Shown here in pieces: positions 16,884 through 25,630 of a stretch of 64,000 bases of DNA. Origin of the DNA: Fen-1258 sp041658245 (GTDB lineage Bacteria > Bacteroidota > Ignavibacteria > Ignavibacteriales > Melioribacteraceae). The stretch spans positions 1 through 64,000 of the forward strand of contig JBBAAM010000017.1 in NCBI GenBank assembly GCA_041658245.1, written 5' to 3'. The notes beneath the pieces are model-generated. The model worked only from the letters and a program-made list of their open reading frames with translations. It did not search any database and was not told the origin of the DNA. A program made the translations under genes and the position numbers. The number at the start of each line of letters is the position of its first letter. Position 1 is the stretch's first letter.

Positions 16884-17777
16884 ATGGCAACAATTATTGA
16901 CGGTAAAAAAATTGCGTTAGAAATTAGAGATGAGCTGAAAGAAAAAGTTTCTTGGCTCAAATCTCTAAACATTAAAGTTCCGGGTTTGGTTACGATTGTT
17001 GTAGGAGATAACCCGGCTTCTCAATCTTATGTTACTTCGAAAAGCAAAGCATGTAACGAAATCGGAATGCTATCCAAAATTGAAAAACTTCCTTCCGCAA
17101 CAACCGAAGAAAATCTTCTTGAATTAATAGATCATTATAACACTAACAATGATTATCATGGAATACTTGTTCAGCTTCCTCTACCAAAACATATTAATGA
17201 AGATAGAGTGATCGAAAGAATTTTACCCGAAAAAGATGTAGATGGTTTTCATCCTATCAGCGTTGGAAGACTAGTGATCGGGAAAGATACTTTTTATCCA
17301 TGCACGCCAAACGGAATACTTGAACTTATCAAGCGGTATAAAATTGAAACTAGCGGTAAACATGTTGTTGTAGTTGGAAGAAGTAACATAGTAGGTAAAC
17401 CGGTTGCTAATATGCTGCTTCAGAAAAAAGACGGCGCCAATGCTATAGTTACAGTCTGTCATTCAGCATCAAAAGTTTTAAAACAATTTACGATACAAGC
17501 TGATATATTAATCGCCGCAATTGGTAAACCAAATTTCATTACTGTTGATATGGTAAAAGAAGGAGTTGTAGTTATTGATGTCGGTATAAACCGCGTTGAG
17601 GATTCATCATCACCGAAAGGATACAAGATTGTTGGAGATGTTGATTTCGAAAATGTTTCGAAAAAAGCATCTTTTATTACGCCGGTGCCGGGCGGAGTTG
17701 GACCAATGACAATTGCTATGTTGCTTCAAAATACTTTTCTTGCATACATTAAGATTACAAAACAAAAATTAACATAA
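16884..17777 (+). CDS. folD: Bifunctional methylenetetrahydrofolate dehydrogenase/cyclohydrolase
   Basis: The enzyme interconverts 5,10-methylene-, methenyl- and 10-formyl-tetrahydrofolate. The 297 residues match FolD length. Motifs are GDNPASQSYVTSKSKAC at about 42-58 with the catalytic Lys, ILVQLPLPKHIN at about 97-108, PEKDVDGFHP near 117-126, VVVGRSNIVGKPVANMLL for NADP binding, and PVPGGVGPMTIAMLL at the end. deoC begins three bases after its stop, so the two are likely co-transcribed. Confidence 0.95.
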   Translation: MATIIDGKKIALEIRDELKEKVSWLKSLNIKVPGLVTIVVGDNPASQSYVTSKSKACNEIGMLSKIEKLPSATTEENLLELIDHYNTNNDYHGILVQLPLPKHINEDRVIERILPEKDVDGFHPISVGRLVIGKDTFYPCTPNGILELIKRYKIETSGKHVVVVGRSNIVGKPVANMLLQKKDGANAIVTVCHSASKVLKQFTIQADILIAAIGKPNFITVDMVKEGVVVIDVGINRVEDSSSPKGYKIVGDVDFENVSKKASFITPVPGGVGPMTIAMLLQNTFLAYIKITKQKLT

Positions 17778-17780
17778 ACG

Positions 17781-18644
17781 ATGAGTAATTTAATCGAAAA
17801 AGTTGTCTCGCAAGTTTTAATTGAAAAATCTCTTCAAGATTTTTACTGCGCGGGCGGGACATGTGCCGGCTGGGAACGAAATGTAATTGATCAGCCAACG
17901 GCTGTAAAAAATATTATCAGTAATGGCGCTGAAAGAATTGCCGCCAGCATAGGAGTTGGTGAACATATTGATCAAGAAGTTGCGCGGATGATTGATCATA
18001 CTTTATTAAAACCTGAAGCTACTCCGAAAGAAATAAAAACACTTTGTGAAGAAGCAAGGACTTATAATTTTGCTTCAGTCTGCATTAATCCTTCTTATGT
18101 TCCGATGTGTAAAGATTTATTGAGCGGATCCAAAGTAAAAGTCTGTACTGTTATTGGATTTCCGCTTGGGGCAACAACAACTGAAACAAAACGTTTTGAA
18201 GCAGAACAAGCTCTTAAGAACGGTGCTCAAGAAATTGATATGGTAATTAATATCGGGATGCTTAAGCAAGGTGAGAATGAATATGTTTTTAATGATATCA
18301 ATCAAGTTGTACTTGCAGCAAAAAAATTCGGTGCGGTTTGTAAAGTGATTATTGAATCTGCAATATTAACCGATGAAGAAAAAATTAAAGCGTGCATTCT
18401 TGCTAAAGAAGCAAAAGCAGATTTTGTAAAAACATCAACGGGATTCAGTAAGGGTGGCGCAACTGCCGGCGATGTTGCCTTAATGCGGTATGTAGTTGGT
18501 TCTGCTGTTGGTGTAAAAGCAAGCGGAGGAATAAGAACCACGGAAGATGCTAAGTTAATGATTGCAAGCGGTGCCGATAGGATCGGTGCAAGTGCAAGTG
18601 TGAAAATTGTTGGCGGTTCTGTTTCAACGGCAGCGGGTTATTAA
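17781..18644 (+). CDS. deoC: Deoxyribose-phosphate aldolase with BMC-targeting-like N-terminal extension
   Basis: The enzyme cleaves 2-deoxyribose 5-phosphate to glyceraldehyde 3-phosphate and acetaldehyde. The core begins at about residue 68 (MIDHTLLKPEATP). Catalytic residues are visible: D153 in EIDMVIN, the Schiff-base K217 in FVKTSTGF and K246 in VKASGG. The phosphate-site motif GADRIGAS is at 264-271. The protein has 287 residues, about 65 more at the N-terminus than a simple bacterial DERA. The extension starts with the amphipathic stretch LIEKVVSQVLIEKSL, like BMC encapsulation peptides, then CAGGTCAGWE with two cysteines, then a segment at 46-59 resembling the C-terminal phosphate loop. 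Together with the BMC genes at 5.4-6.4 kb this points to a microcompartment enzyme, as in loci called sugar-phosphate-utilising BMCs. Confidence 0.93.
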   Translation: MSNLIEKVVSQVLIEKSLQDFYCAGGTCAGWERNVIDQPTAVKNIISNGAERIAASIGVGEHIDQEVARMIDHTLLKPEATPKEIKTLCEEARTYNFASVCINPSYVPMCKDLLSGSKVKVCTVIGFPLGATTTETKRFEAEQALKNGAQEIDMVINIGMLKQGENEYVFNDINQVVLAAKKFGAVCKVIIESAILTDEEKIKACILAKEAKADFVKTSTGFSKGGATAGDVALMRYVVGSAVGVKASGGIRTTEDAKLMIASGADRIGASASVKIVGGSVSTAAGY

Positions 18645-18646
18645 AT

Positions 18647-18732
18647 GTCATTCTGAGGAGTGCAACGACGAAGAATCTCTAACTTGATGAGTTTAGAGAT
18701 TCTTCGTCCGGCTCTGCCGGACTCAGAATAAC
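18647..18732. repeat. CATTCTGAG/GAAGAATC dispersed repeat, paired inverted copies
   Basis: GTCATTCTGAGGAG through GAAGAATCTCTAA is followed after a short spacer by its inverted partner TTTAGAGATTCTTCGTCCGG through CTCAGAATAAC. An inner hairpin CCGGCTCTGCCGG is present. It separates deoC from the HicB-like gene and could end transcription. Confidence 0.65.
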
Positions 18733-18752
18733 AGAAATTGAGAGGAAAAATT

Positions 18753-18977
18753 TTGGTTTTAGATCTTAACGTTATACAAACAGATGATGGATTCACAGCA
18801 GAAGTCCCTTCAATTAAAGGATGTGAAAGCTGGGCGCATAGCGAAGAGGAAGCGATTAATAAAACAGTCGAACTGTTGAAATATTATCTACAAAGTTCCT
18901 CAAATCAAAAAATGATTATTGATAGAGCACGCAAAGAACATCCTCTTACTGTTTATAAACTTGTCTTTGATAAGTGA
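18753..18977 (+). CDS. HicB-like (UPF0150) protein, no HicA partner
   Basis: A 74-residue protein with the HicB/UPF0150 fold signature: DDGFTAEVPSIKGCESWAHSEEEAINKTVELLKYYL. The family usually acts as the antitoxin of HicA, but no hicA-like ORF is adjacent and there is no DNA-binding tail, so this may be a solitary HicB-fold protein. There is no ATG. I choose the TTG at 18753, seven bases after AGAGG; a TTG at 18738 is also in frame. It overlaps the next gene by one base (TGATG). Confidence 0.6.
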   Translation: MVLDLNVIQTDDGFTAEVPSIKGCESWAHSEEEAINKTVELLKYYLQSSSNQKMIIDRARKEHPLTVYKLVFDK

Positions 18978-19567
18978 TGAGAAAGTTTAAGACAGTCGAA
19001 CGGTTACAAAAAATCATTGAAACAGCAGCAGCTAGACAATTCTCGCTACGCGTGGTTATGGAGAACATTCATGATCCTCACAATGTTAGTGCAATATTTA
19101 GAACTTGCGATGCTGTTGGTGTCCCCAAAATAAGTTTACTTTATACGTTTGAATCATTCCCGCGAATCAGCAAAACTTCTTCTTCATCTGCAAATAAATG
19201 GATTGAAGTTGATAAATTTGACAACACCCAACTTTGTTACGATGATCTGAGAAAACAAGGTTTCAAGATTTATGCAAGTATGCTGAATAAAAGCGCAATA
19301 AATATTTATGATATTGATCTGACTAAAAAAATAGCTATCGTTTTTGGTAATGAAAAAAGAGGAGTCTCACCGGAAGCAGAAAAGTTATCCGATGAAACTT
19401 TTTACATACCGATGAGCGGAATGATACAAAGCTTAAATGTTTCGGTTGCTGCAGCAGTAACTTTGTATGAAGCACAACGGCAAAGAGTCTTAAAAGGAAT
19501 GTATAAAAAAAGTGAGTTATCTAAAGAAGAACTCGATAAGTTAATTGATAAGTGGTGTGAGAAGTGA
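18977..19567 (+). CDS. TrmH-like tRNA/rRNA 2'-O-methyltransferase
   Basis: This is a SPOUT-fold RNA methyltransferase of 196 residues, resembling TrmH (tRNA Gm18). The three SPOUT motifs are visible: VMENIHDPHNVSAIFRTCDAVG at about 28-49 with the N and R of motif 1, IAIVFGNEKRGVSPE in the middle, and IPMSGMIQSLNVSVAAAVTLYE near the end. The start is the ATG overlapping the HicB-like stop (a GTG three bases earlier is possible). Its stop overlaps the GTG start of aroA, so the three genes are tightly packed. Confidence 0.88.
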   Translation: MRKFKTVERLQKIIETAAARQFSLRVVMENIHDPHNVSAIFRTCDAVGVPKISLLYTFESFPRISKTSSSSANKWIEVDKFDNTQLCYDDLRKQGFKIYASMLNKSAINIYDIDLTKKIAIVFGNEKRGVSPEAEKLSDETFYIPMSGMIQSLNVSVAAAVTLYEAQRQRVLKGMYKKSELSKEELDKLIDKWCEK

Positions 19568-20844
19568 TTCGAAAATTTAAAAACATTGATAGCATTAAAG
19601 GCGAATTATTCTTACGTGGAGATAAATCAATTTCTCACAGGGCAGTTATGTTTGCAGCGATGGCAGAGGGGACTTCGGTAATTCGTAATTGTTCCGGTTC
19701 GGAAGATGTACTTTCTACGATCAATTGCTTTGAAAAACTCGGTTGTAAATTTGAAATCACCGATGATCAAATAAAAGTAATTGGAAAAGGATATAAAGGA
19801 TTTTCAAAACCTAAATCTGAGTTGTACTCAGGTAACTCCGGAACTACCGCTCGTTTGATAAGCGGAATATTATCTGCACAGAATTTCGAATCAGTTATTA
19901 CAGGAGATGAATCGCTCTCGCAAAGACCGATGAAAAGAATTGTAGATCCGTTAAGGTTAATGGGCGCTGATATATCTGCGAATGAAAACGGGACTCTGCC
20001 AATTATCATCAAACCGTCTTTGATTAAACCAATTAACTACCTGTTACAAATTGCGAGTGCTCAGGTTAAGAGTGCAATGATCTTGTGTGCTATTCATCTT
20101 GATGAAGAATCTGTTTTTATCGAGCCAACTCCGACGAGAAATCACACAGAAAAACTATTAAATCTTAAAACAGAAATTACAAGTGAAGGAACAAAGATTT
20201 ACATTTCAAAAAATAATTATCCCAAACCATTTGAGATAACTGTCCCTTCTGATATATCAAGTGCGACTTTTTTTATTGTTCTTGCTCTGCTTACAAAAAA
20301 TTCAGAATTAACTATTAGAAACGTTTCGCTGAACGAGACAAGAACCGGTGTAATTAATATACTTCAGCAAATGGGAGGAAAGATTGAAATTGAAAATGAG
20401 AGGGAAGAAAAAGGGGAGAGGGTAGGCAACATTCGAGTCTATTCAAGTAAATTAAAAAATGTTCCAATACCTAAAACAATTATTCCAAATATAATTGATG
20501 AGATACCAATTCTTTCGGTTGCAGGAATCTTTGCTGAAGGAAATTTCAGAATTAATAATGCCCAAGAGCTTAGAGTAAAAGAGTCTGACCGGATTAAATC
20601 ACTCTGCAATAACTTTAGAAAAGCCGGATTGATTGTAAATGAGTTCGAAGATGGTTTTGAACTAAGCGGTAATGTTTCTAATGCGGAAACAATTTTTGAA
20701 AGCTACGGCGATCACCGTATTGCAATGGCTTTTGGTGTTTTAAGTATGTTAATGAAAAATGGCGGAAGTGTTAATGATTTTAAATGTGTTGGTGTTTCAA
20801 ACCCACAATTTGTAGAGCAGATTAATAATCTGTGCAATCAATAG
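19564..20844 (+). CDS. aroA: 3-phosphoshikimate 1-carboxyvinyltransferase (EPSP synthase)
   Basis: The enzyme makes EPSP from shikimate 3-phosphate and PEP in the shikimate pathway. The 426 residues are normal. Motifs include LRGDKSISHRAVMFAAMAEG near the N-terminus, YSGNSGTTARLISGIL at about 91-106, SQRPMKR at about 120-126, and the C-terminal KESDRIKSLCNN and YGDHRIAMAFGVL segments. It starts at a GTG overlapping the TrmH-like stop. The tyrosine and DAHP-synthase genes of the same pathway lie at 45.8-47.9 kb. Confidence 0.95.
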   Translation: MIRKFKNIDSIKGELFLRGDKSISHRAVMFAAMAEGTSVIRNCSGSEDVLSTINCFEKLGCKFEITDDQIKVIGKGYKGFSKPKSELYSGNSGTTARLISGILSAQNFESVITGDESLSQRPMKRIVDPLRLMGADISANENGTLPIIIKPSLIKPINYLLQIASAQVKSAMILCAIHLDEESVFIEPTPTRNHTEKLLNLKTEITSEGTKIYISKNNYPKPFEITVPSDISSATFFIVLALLTKNSELTIRNVSLNETRTGVINILQQMGGKIEIENEREEKGERVGNIRVYSSKLKNVPIPKTIIPNIIDEIPILSVAGIFAEGNFRINNAQELRVKESDRIKSLCNNFRKAGLIVNEFEDGFELSGNVSNAETIFESYGDHRIAMAFGVLSMLMKNGGSVNDFKCVGVSNPQFVEQINNLCNQ

Positions 20845-20847
20845 TTT

Positions 20848-20886
20848 GAGATTCTTCATCCCGACTGCGTCGAGATTCAGAATGAC
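20848..20886. repeat. CATTCTGAG/GAAGAATC dispersed repeat, single arm
   Basis: GAGATTCTTCATCCCG through GATTCAGAATGAC is one arm of the repeat seen at 16786 and 18647. It lies between the convergent aroA and bshC genes. Confidence 0.6.
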
Positions 20887-20892
20887 AAATGG

Positions 20893-22521
20893 TTACAACT
20901 CTAATATTTGATGTTCGAATTTATTAATTGCTAACTCGTTATAGATCCACTTAAAAATATCCATACCATATTTATTAGCGAAGTAGATCCAATTTAACTC
21001 ACGCTCCTGCAAGTTATTATTAGGGTACAAAACATTTCTAACCTTACTGATCTGCCGGATCGTTGATTCATATTTCCGTTTTTCGGATTCAACTGCTTTT
21101 GTTTTCAAGAAGTTAATCGTTTCTTCAATTCTTTGTTTTGATTTAAAGGTTAGATCACCCAGTGTTTTGTCAATAGAAATTAATTTATCTGCAATATGGT
21201 TTATGGAAGAATTTATTTCTTCTTGAGAGTTTAGAAAAAGTGATTCGAGATTTATATCCGAGGAAGCGGCTAAAATTTTCTGTATTAATTCTTCTTCGTC
21301 AGAAAAAATATCCGTGTAAGTAAGATTATTCTTCTCCAAGATTGTCTGAACACCTTTTTCTGCAATAGTTGCAGAAGAGCGTGGATAAATAAATGGTTCG
21401 TCAATATTATAAATTTTGTAAAGCGGCGATACCTGAGCGAAATAACTTATCTCACCGGGACCTCCAACATAAAAAGCTGTCGGGAAGATGTAATCCTGGC
21501 AAATAGGGCGAAGTAAAACATTAGGGCTAAATTTCTCCGGTGAAGTATCCAATTGCGCTAGTAATTCATCTTTAGTAAATTTTTTACGTTTACCTTTAAG
21601 CCGGTATTCTCCCGTATCTGTCGGTTCTATAGAAAGGCGCTCTTTTTCCTCAATGTAAAATAAATTTATCGGCTTCACTTTTACTTGAGCGTGATAAACT
21701 TCTTCAAGTTCTGCACTGCGTTCTACAATATATCCGGTATGATCTCCAAATTCAGTTATCTCTTTTGAAAAAACCGGAGTTAATAATTTTCGTACGGCTG
21801 TGTCGAGCGGATTAAAAACGAGTAATCCATACTCATCAAACAAACGGATCATTAATTCCCGGAATGCTTCGAGAAAAGTTCTATCCGGTTGGTAAAAGGA
21901 TTTAATTAAATCTAACAAAGGTGCTTTGAACTCTGTCTCACGTAAACTTCCGGTTAATTCGTTAATTACATTTTCTATATTTTGGCTGAACTTCAATCCG
22001 CCAATTGAGCCGCGATTAACTTCATCAAGCTGACCGTCATCGTATTTTAGATTTAATATTTGGTTTTCGTTATTTAAGATTGAAAAATTTCTAACCTCAT
22101 CGTAATCATGGTCGTCGCCTTCAAGCCAGAATACCGGAACAAAATTAAATCCATCATAGTTTTCCTTTAAATGGTTACAAAGTTTTATCGCTGTTATACA
22201 TTTATAAATTGTATAAAGCGGCCCGCCTAAAATGCCAAGCTGCTGTCCGGTGAGTACTGCAATGGTTTTTTCAGAAGCGAGTGCTTGAATGTTTTGTTCT
22301 GTATGTTTTGAAACTTTCTGGTTTTGATACTGAGCTTTAAGAATTTCTGATATCATTAAACGATTAGGTCTATTCTTTTTGCTTAGTTGTTGGAAGAATG
22401 GAAGGTATTGATCTGTTGCCCTAAAATTTTTTCCGTAGAATCTTTCTACATTTTCAAATTCATCCAAATAATCAAGGAAAAGATTTTGATGGGCGGGTAT
22501 ATCAGAAAAATTTATAAACAT
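20893..22521 (-). CDS. bshC: Bacillithiol biosynthesis cysteine-adding enzyme
   Basis: BshC is the proposed enzyme that joins cysteine to glucosaminyl-malate in the last step of bacillithiol synthesis. The 542 residues match family length. Diagnostic segments are VLTGQQLGILGGPLYTIYKC at about 89-108, FVPVFWLEGDDHDYDEVRN at about 126-144, and LRPICQDYIFPTAFYVGGPGEISYFAQ in the second half, followed by a long coiled-coil. Bacillithiol occurs in Firmicutes and in many Bacteroidota/Chlorobiota. bshA and bshB are not in the window. Confidence 0.92.
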   Translation of the reverse strand: MFINFSDIPAHQNLFLDYLDEFENVERFYGKNFRATDQYLPFFQQLSKKNRPNRLMISEILKAQYQNQKVSKHTEQNIQALASEKTIAVLTGQQLGILGGPLYTIYKCITAIKLCNHLKENYDGFNFVPVFWLEGDDHDYDEVRNFSILNNENQILNLKYDDGQLDEVNRGSIGGLKFSQNIENVINELTGSLRETEFKAPLLDLIKSFYQPDRTFLEAFRELMIRLFDEYGLLVFNPLDTAVRKLLTPVFSKEITEFGDHTGYIVERSAELEEVYHAQVKVKPINLFYIEEKERLSIEPTDTGEYRLKGKRKKFTKDELLAQLDTSPEKFSPNVLLRPICQDYIFPTAFYVGGPGEISYFAQVSPLYKIYNIDEPFIYPRSSATIAEKGVQTILEKNNLTYTDIFSDEEELIQKILAASSDINLESLFLNSQEEINSSINHIADKLISIDKTLGDLTFKSKQRIEETINFLKTKAVESEKRKYESTIRQISKVRNVLYPNNNLQERELNWIYFANKYGMDIFKWIYNELAINKFEHQILEL

Positions 22522-22647
22522 TACTTCTCCTTTGATAAATAAAAACTTGTTATCTTGCTTTAGAAACTGATTTTCTTTATTCTTTTACCAGAATTACTTC
22601 AATCACAATGTGAATTTATAAATATTTTCTTTCATTTTTTAGTTAGA

Positions 22648-22656
22648 TGGCATAAT
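22648..22656 (+). promoter_or_regulatory. Possible extended -10 promoter for the ROK gene
   Basis: TGGCATAAT matches an extended -10 (TGnTATAAT, one mismatch) and lies 24 bases before the ATG in the divergent bshC/ROK intergenic region. There is no clear -35 box. Confidence 0.25.
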
Positions 22657-22679
22657 AATTAGGAATAATTGGAGATTTT

Positions 22680-23645
22680 ATGACTTCTCAGTTCCTTATT
22701 TCAGTTGATTTAGGGGGTACTAAAATATTATCAGCACTAATTGATTCTCAGAATCAGATAGTATCAAGAGTAAAAATACCAACCGAAACAGAAAAAGGTG
22801 CGGAATTTTTAGTTGAGTCTGTTGCCGCTTCTGTTGAACAAATATTAAATGAAAATAATTTGAAAGAAAGCGATATCAAAGCTGTGTGTATGGGTGTCCC
22901 CGGTACTGTTAATCCTTTCAGCGGAGAAATTGGCAGTGCACCAAATCTTGGAATTAATAATTTTAATATCAAAAAAGCATTAGGGGAAAAAATCTCAATC
23001 CCGGTTTTGATCGAGAATGATGTTAATCTTGCCGGACTTGGTATTAAAAAATTTGAATTAAGTACTGATGTGAAAAATATTTTGGTGGTGTTTGTTGGTA
23101 CAGGAATAGGCGGAGCTTTATTTTTTGATGGAAAGTTATACCGCGGATCGTCTTTTTTTGCCGGAGAAATAGGGCATATGCTCGTAGAACCAAAAGGTGA
23201 ATTGGCTACTTCATCGAATAGGCACACATTGGAATTAACAGCAAGCAGAACTGCAATTGTTCGTAATATTAGAAAAGGATTGAACAAAGGTAAAAAAAGT
23301 TTACTGAATGAATTTAAATCACCCAAGAAGCAGCTTAAAAGCAAAGTTCTTTCCGATGCTGTATTAAACGAAGATCCGCTTGCAACTAAATATGTTGGAA
23401 AAGCTGCAACTGCAATAGGAACAGTATTAGGGAGTATAACAACATTATTAAATATTGATACTATTGTTTTAGGAGGCGGAGTGATAGAAGCAATGCACGA
23501 GTTTATGATTCCCAAAATCAATAAAGCTTTCAAAGAATCCGTGCTTGCAGAACCTGGTAAAAATGTTAAGATTTTTGAAACGAAACTTGGCGATGATGCG
23601 GCGCTTTACGGAGGTATTGCATTAGCCGAGGAATTCTTAAAATAA
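22680..23645 (+). CDS. ROK-family sugar kinase-like protein lacking the zinc cysteines
   Basis: A 321-residue ROK (repressor, ORF, kinase) protein without a DNA-binding domain, so probably a sugar kinase such as glucokinase. The phosphate motif VDLGGTKILSALID is at 9-22. VLIENDVNLAGLG carries the catalytic Asp at about 107, and VFVGTGIGGALFFDGKLYRG and AGEIGHMLVEP follow. Where ROK proteins usually have the zinc motif CxCGxxGCxE, this one reads ATSSNRHTLE: all three cysteines are replaced. The glycine-rich end VLGGGVIEA is intact. Substrate preference cannot be read from the sequence. It ends one base from the convergent ABC-F gene. Confidence 0.85.
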   Translation: MTSQFLISVDLGGTKILSALIDSQNQIVSRVKIPTETEKGAEFLVESVAASVEQILNENNLKESDIKAVCMGVPGTVNPFSGEIGSAPNLGINNFNIKKALGEKISIPVLIENDVNLAGLGIKKFELSTDVKNILVVFVGTGIGGALFFDGKLYRGSSFFAGEIGHMLVEPKGELATSSNRHTLELTASRTAIVRNIRKGLNKGKKSLLNEFKSPKKQLKSKVLSDAVLNEDPLATKYVGKAATAIGTVLGSITTLLNIDTIVLGGGVIEAMHEFMIPKINKAFKESVLAEPGKNVKIFETKLGDDAALYGGIALAEEFLK

Positions 23646-23646
23646 A

Positions 23647-25590
23647 TTAGGATGTAAAATTATTTTCAATTTTTTCTATCTGACGGCTTAATTCCGTCCA
23701 AAGATTGTATTCGGGTTCCAGCTTAAATTTAATGTTTTGATACTCAAGATTTTTTTCTTTGACAAGTTGAGGATTGTTAAAGATATTCCGGTCGGTCAGT
23801 TCTTCTTCGAGTCTTTTCTTCTCTATTTCTAATTTATTAATCTTTTTCTCGCACTCGGATAGTTTTGCTTTTAAAACTTTCGTTAATGAAAATTTCTGCT
23901 GTCGTAATTCAGCTTCAGCCCGCTTTTGATCTTTGCGGTTTGTTTTCTGTCCGATATTTAATATCTCAACGCGTTCAGGATCAGCAATCTCTTTTCTCTT
24001 TTGAAGATAATATTCAATACCACCGACAAATATTTTGACTTGTCTATTTCGAATCTCAAGAACCTTAGTAGTAATTGGTTTTAGAAAATCAATATCGTGA
24101 GATACTATAATAAGTGTGCCGCTAAAATCAATTAGTGCGCGCTGCAAAATTGCCTTCGATGAAAAATCAAGATGGTTAGTCGGTTCATCAAGAATAATCA
24201 GATTACATTTAGTTAATAATAAATTTGCTAATGCAACACGGCTCTTTTCTCCTCCGGAAAGAACTTTAATTTTCTTGAATACATCATCACCGGAAAAAAG
24301 GAATGACCCGAGAATAGATCGTAATTGACCGATACTTAATTTATCGTTAGTTTCTTCAAGTGTATCAATAAGATCGTATTCCGGATTAAGAGCATCCGCG
24401 ACTTCTTGTTCATAGTACGAAACTAAAGTATTGTGTCCGTAAGTTAAGTCACCGCTGGTAGTTTTTAATTTACTGCCGATAATCTTTGCAAGAGTAGTTT
24501 TCCCTGCGCCATTCGGTCCAACAATTGCAATCTTATCACCGCGTTCTATTTGAAGATTCACTCCTTGTAATACTTGAAGATTTCCGTAAGATAAAGAAAC
24601 ATTTTTAAGCTCAACGGGTAGAACACCGCTTCTGGGCGGCTCCGGAAATTTAATGTCAATTCGTTTTTCTTCTTCAGAAATTGAAATGGAATCTAATTTT
24701 TCCAATTGCTTAATTCTACTCTGGACTTGTTTTGCTTTAGTAGATTTATATCTAAACCGTTCGATGAATTTTTCTACATCTTTTATTTTCTTTTCTTGTG
24801 TTTTCTGCTGAGCACGTAATTGGATCTCCCGTTCATCCTTAAAAATTAAATAAGCTCCGTAATTGCCGGGGAAAAAATTGATCTGCTTTTCAAATACCTC
24901 AAGAGTTTTATTAGTAACTGAATTCACAAAATGTCTATCGTGTGATACAATTATTAGTGCACCTTTGAATTCTTGCAGAAATTCTTCAAGCCATGTCAGT
25001 GTATCAATATCTAAATGATTTGTCGGTTCATCAAGAAGAATTAAATCATTTTCAGCAAGAAGTATTTGTGCAAGCTGAATACGCATTTGCCAACCGCCGG
25101 AAAATTCATCTGTCGTTCGTGAGAAATCTTGTTTCTTAAATCCGAGTCCATCAAGAACTTTTTCAATTCTAGAATCAGCAGAATAAAAATCAATCTCTTC
25201 TTGTTTATGATGAATCTCGCCCAGTTCCTCCAATAATTCTTCTCTATCATCATCTAATAGATTGGGTTGATTTAAGCCATCAATTATTTCTTTTTCTCTT
25301 TCTTCTAAAGATTTGATATTTGGGATAGCAGATTTAACTTCTTCAAAAAGGGTAAACCCTTTAAATGCAATTAGATCCTGAGGAAGGTAACCGATTGTAA
25401 TCCCTTTCTGTTTTGTAATTAAACCGGATTCGGGTTTTTCGATACCATTAAGAAGTTTTAGAAAAGTAGATTTACCTGTTCCGTTGGATCCGACAAGTGC
25501 AATCTTATCATGTTTTGCAATCTTGAGATTTACATTCTCAAAAAGATTATCACCTGTGAATTGAACGGAAAGATTTTTTATATCAATCAT
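23647..25590 (-). CDS. ABC-F family ATPase
   Basis: A soluble 647-residue protein with two ABC ATPase domains and no membrane segment, as in ribosome-associated ABC-F proteins (Uup/EttA/YdiF-type). Domain 1 has GSNGTGKSTFLKLL, the signature EFSGGWQMRIQLAQ and LILLDEPTNHLD. Domain 2 has GPNGAGKTTLAKII, LSGGEKSRVALANLL and LIILDEPTNHLD. A charged linker near 250-310 corresponds to the P-site tRNA-interaction motif region. The C-terminus is a coiled coil (about 540-640), as in Uup. It probably aids translation; whether it confers antibiotic protection cannot be told. Confidence 0.92.
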   Translation of the reverse strand: MIDIKNLSVQFTGDNLFENVNLKIAKHDKIALVGSNGTGKSTFLKLLNGIEKPESGLITKQKGITIGYLPQDLIAFKGFTLFEEVKSAIPNIKSLEEREKEIIDGLNQPNLLDDDREELLEELGEIHHKQEEIDFYSADSRIEKVLDGLGFKKQDFSRTTDEFSGGWQMRIQLAQILLAENDLILLDEPTNHLDIDTLTWLEEFLQEFKGALIIVSHDRHFVNSVTNKTLEVFEKQINFFPGNYGAYLIFKDEREIQLRAQQKTQEKKIKDVEKFIERFRYKSTKAKQVQSRIKQLEKLDSISISEEEKRIDIKFPEPPRSGVLPVELKNVSLSYGNLQVLQGVNLQIERGDKIAIVGPNGAGKTTLAKIIGSKLKTTSGDLTYGHNTLVSYYEQEVADALNPEYDLIDTLEETNDKLSIGQLRSILGSFLFSGDDVFKKIKVLSGGEKSRVALANLLLTKCNLIILDEPTNHLDFSSKAILQRALIDFSGTLIIVSHDIDFLKPITTKVLEIRNRQVKIFVGGIEYYLQKRKEIADPERVEILNIGQKTNRKDQKRAEAELRQQKFSLTKVLKAKLSECEKKINKLEIEKKRLEEELTDRNIFNNPQLVKEKNLEYQNIKFKLEPEYNLWTELSRQIEKIENNFTS

Positions 25591-25630
25591 TTTTATCCAG
25601 CATCAAGATTCAAGAAGAAACTTGGAGAGT

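Noticed and set aside
22754..23533. Long minus-strand open frame of 259 codons
   Set aside because: It is antisense to the ROK kinase gene, whose motifs are clear; the open frame is a codon-usage shadow.
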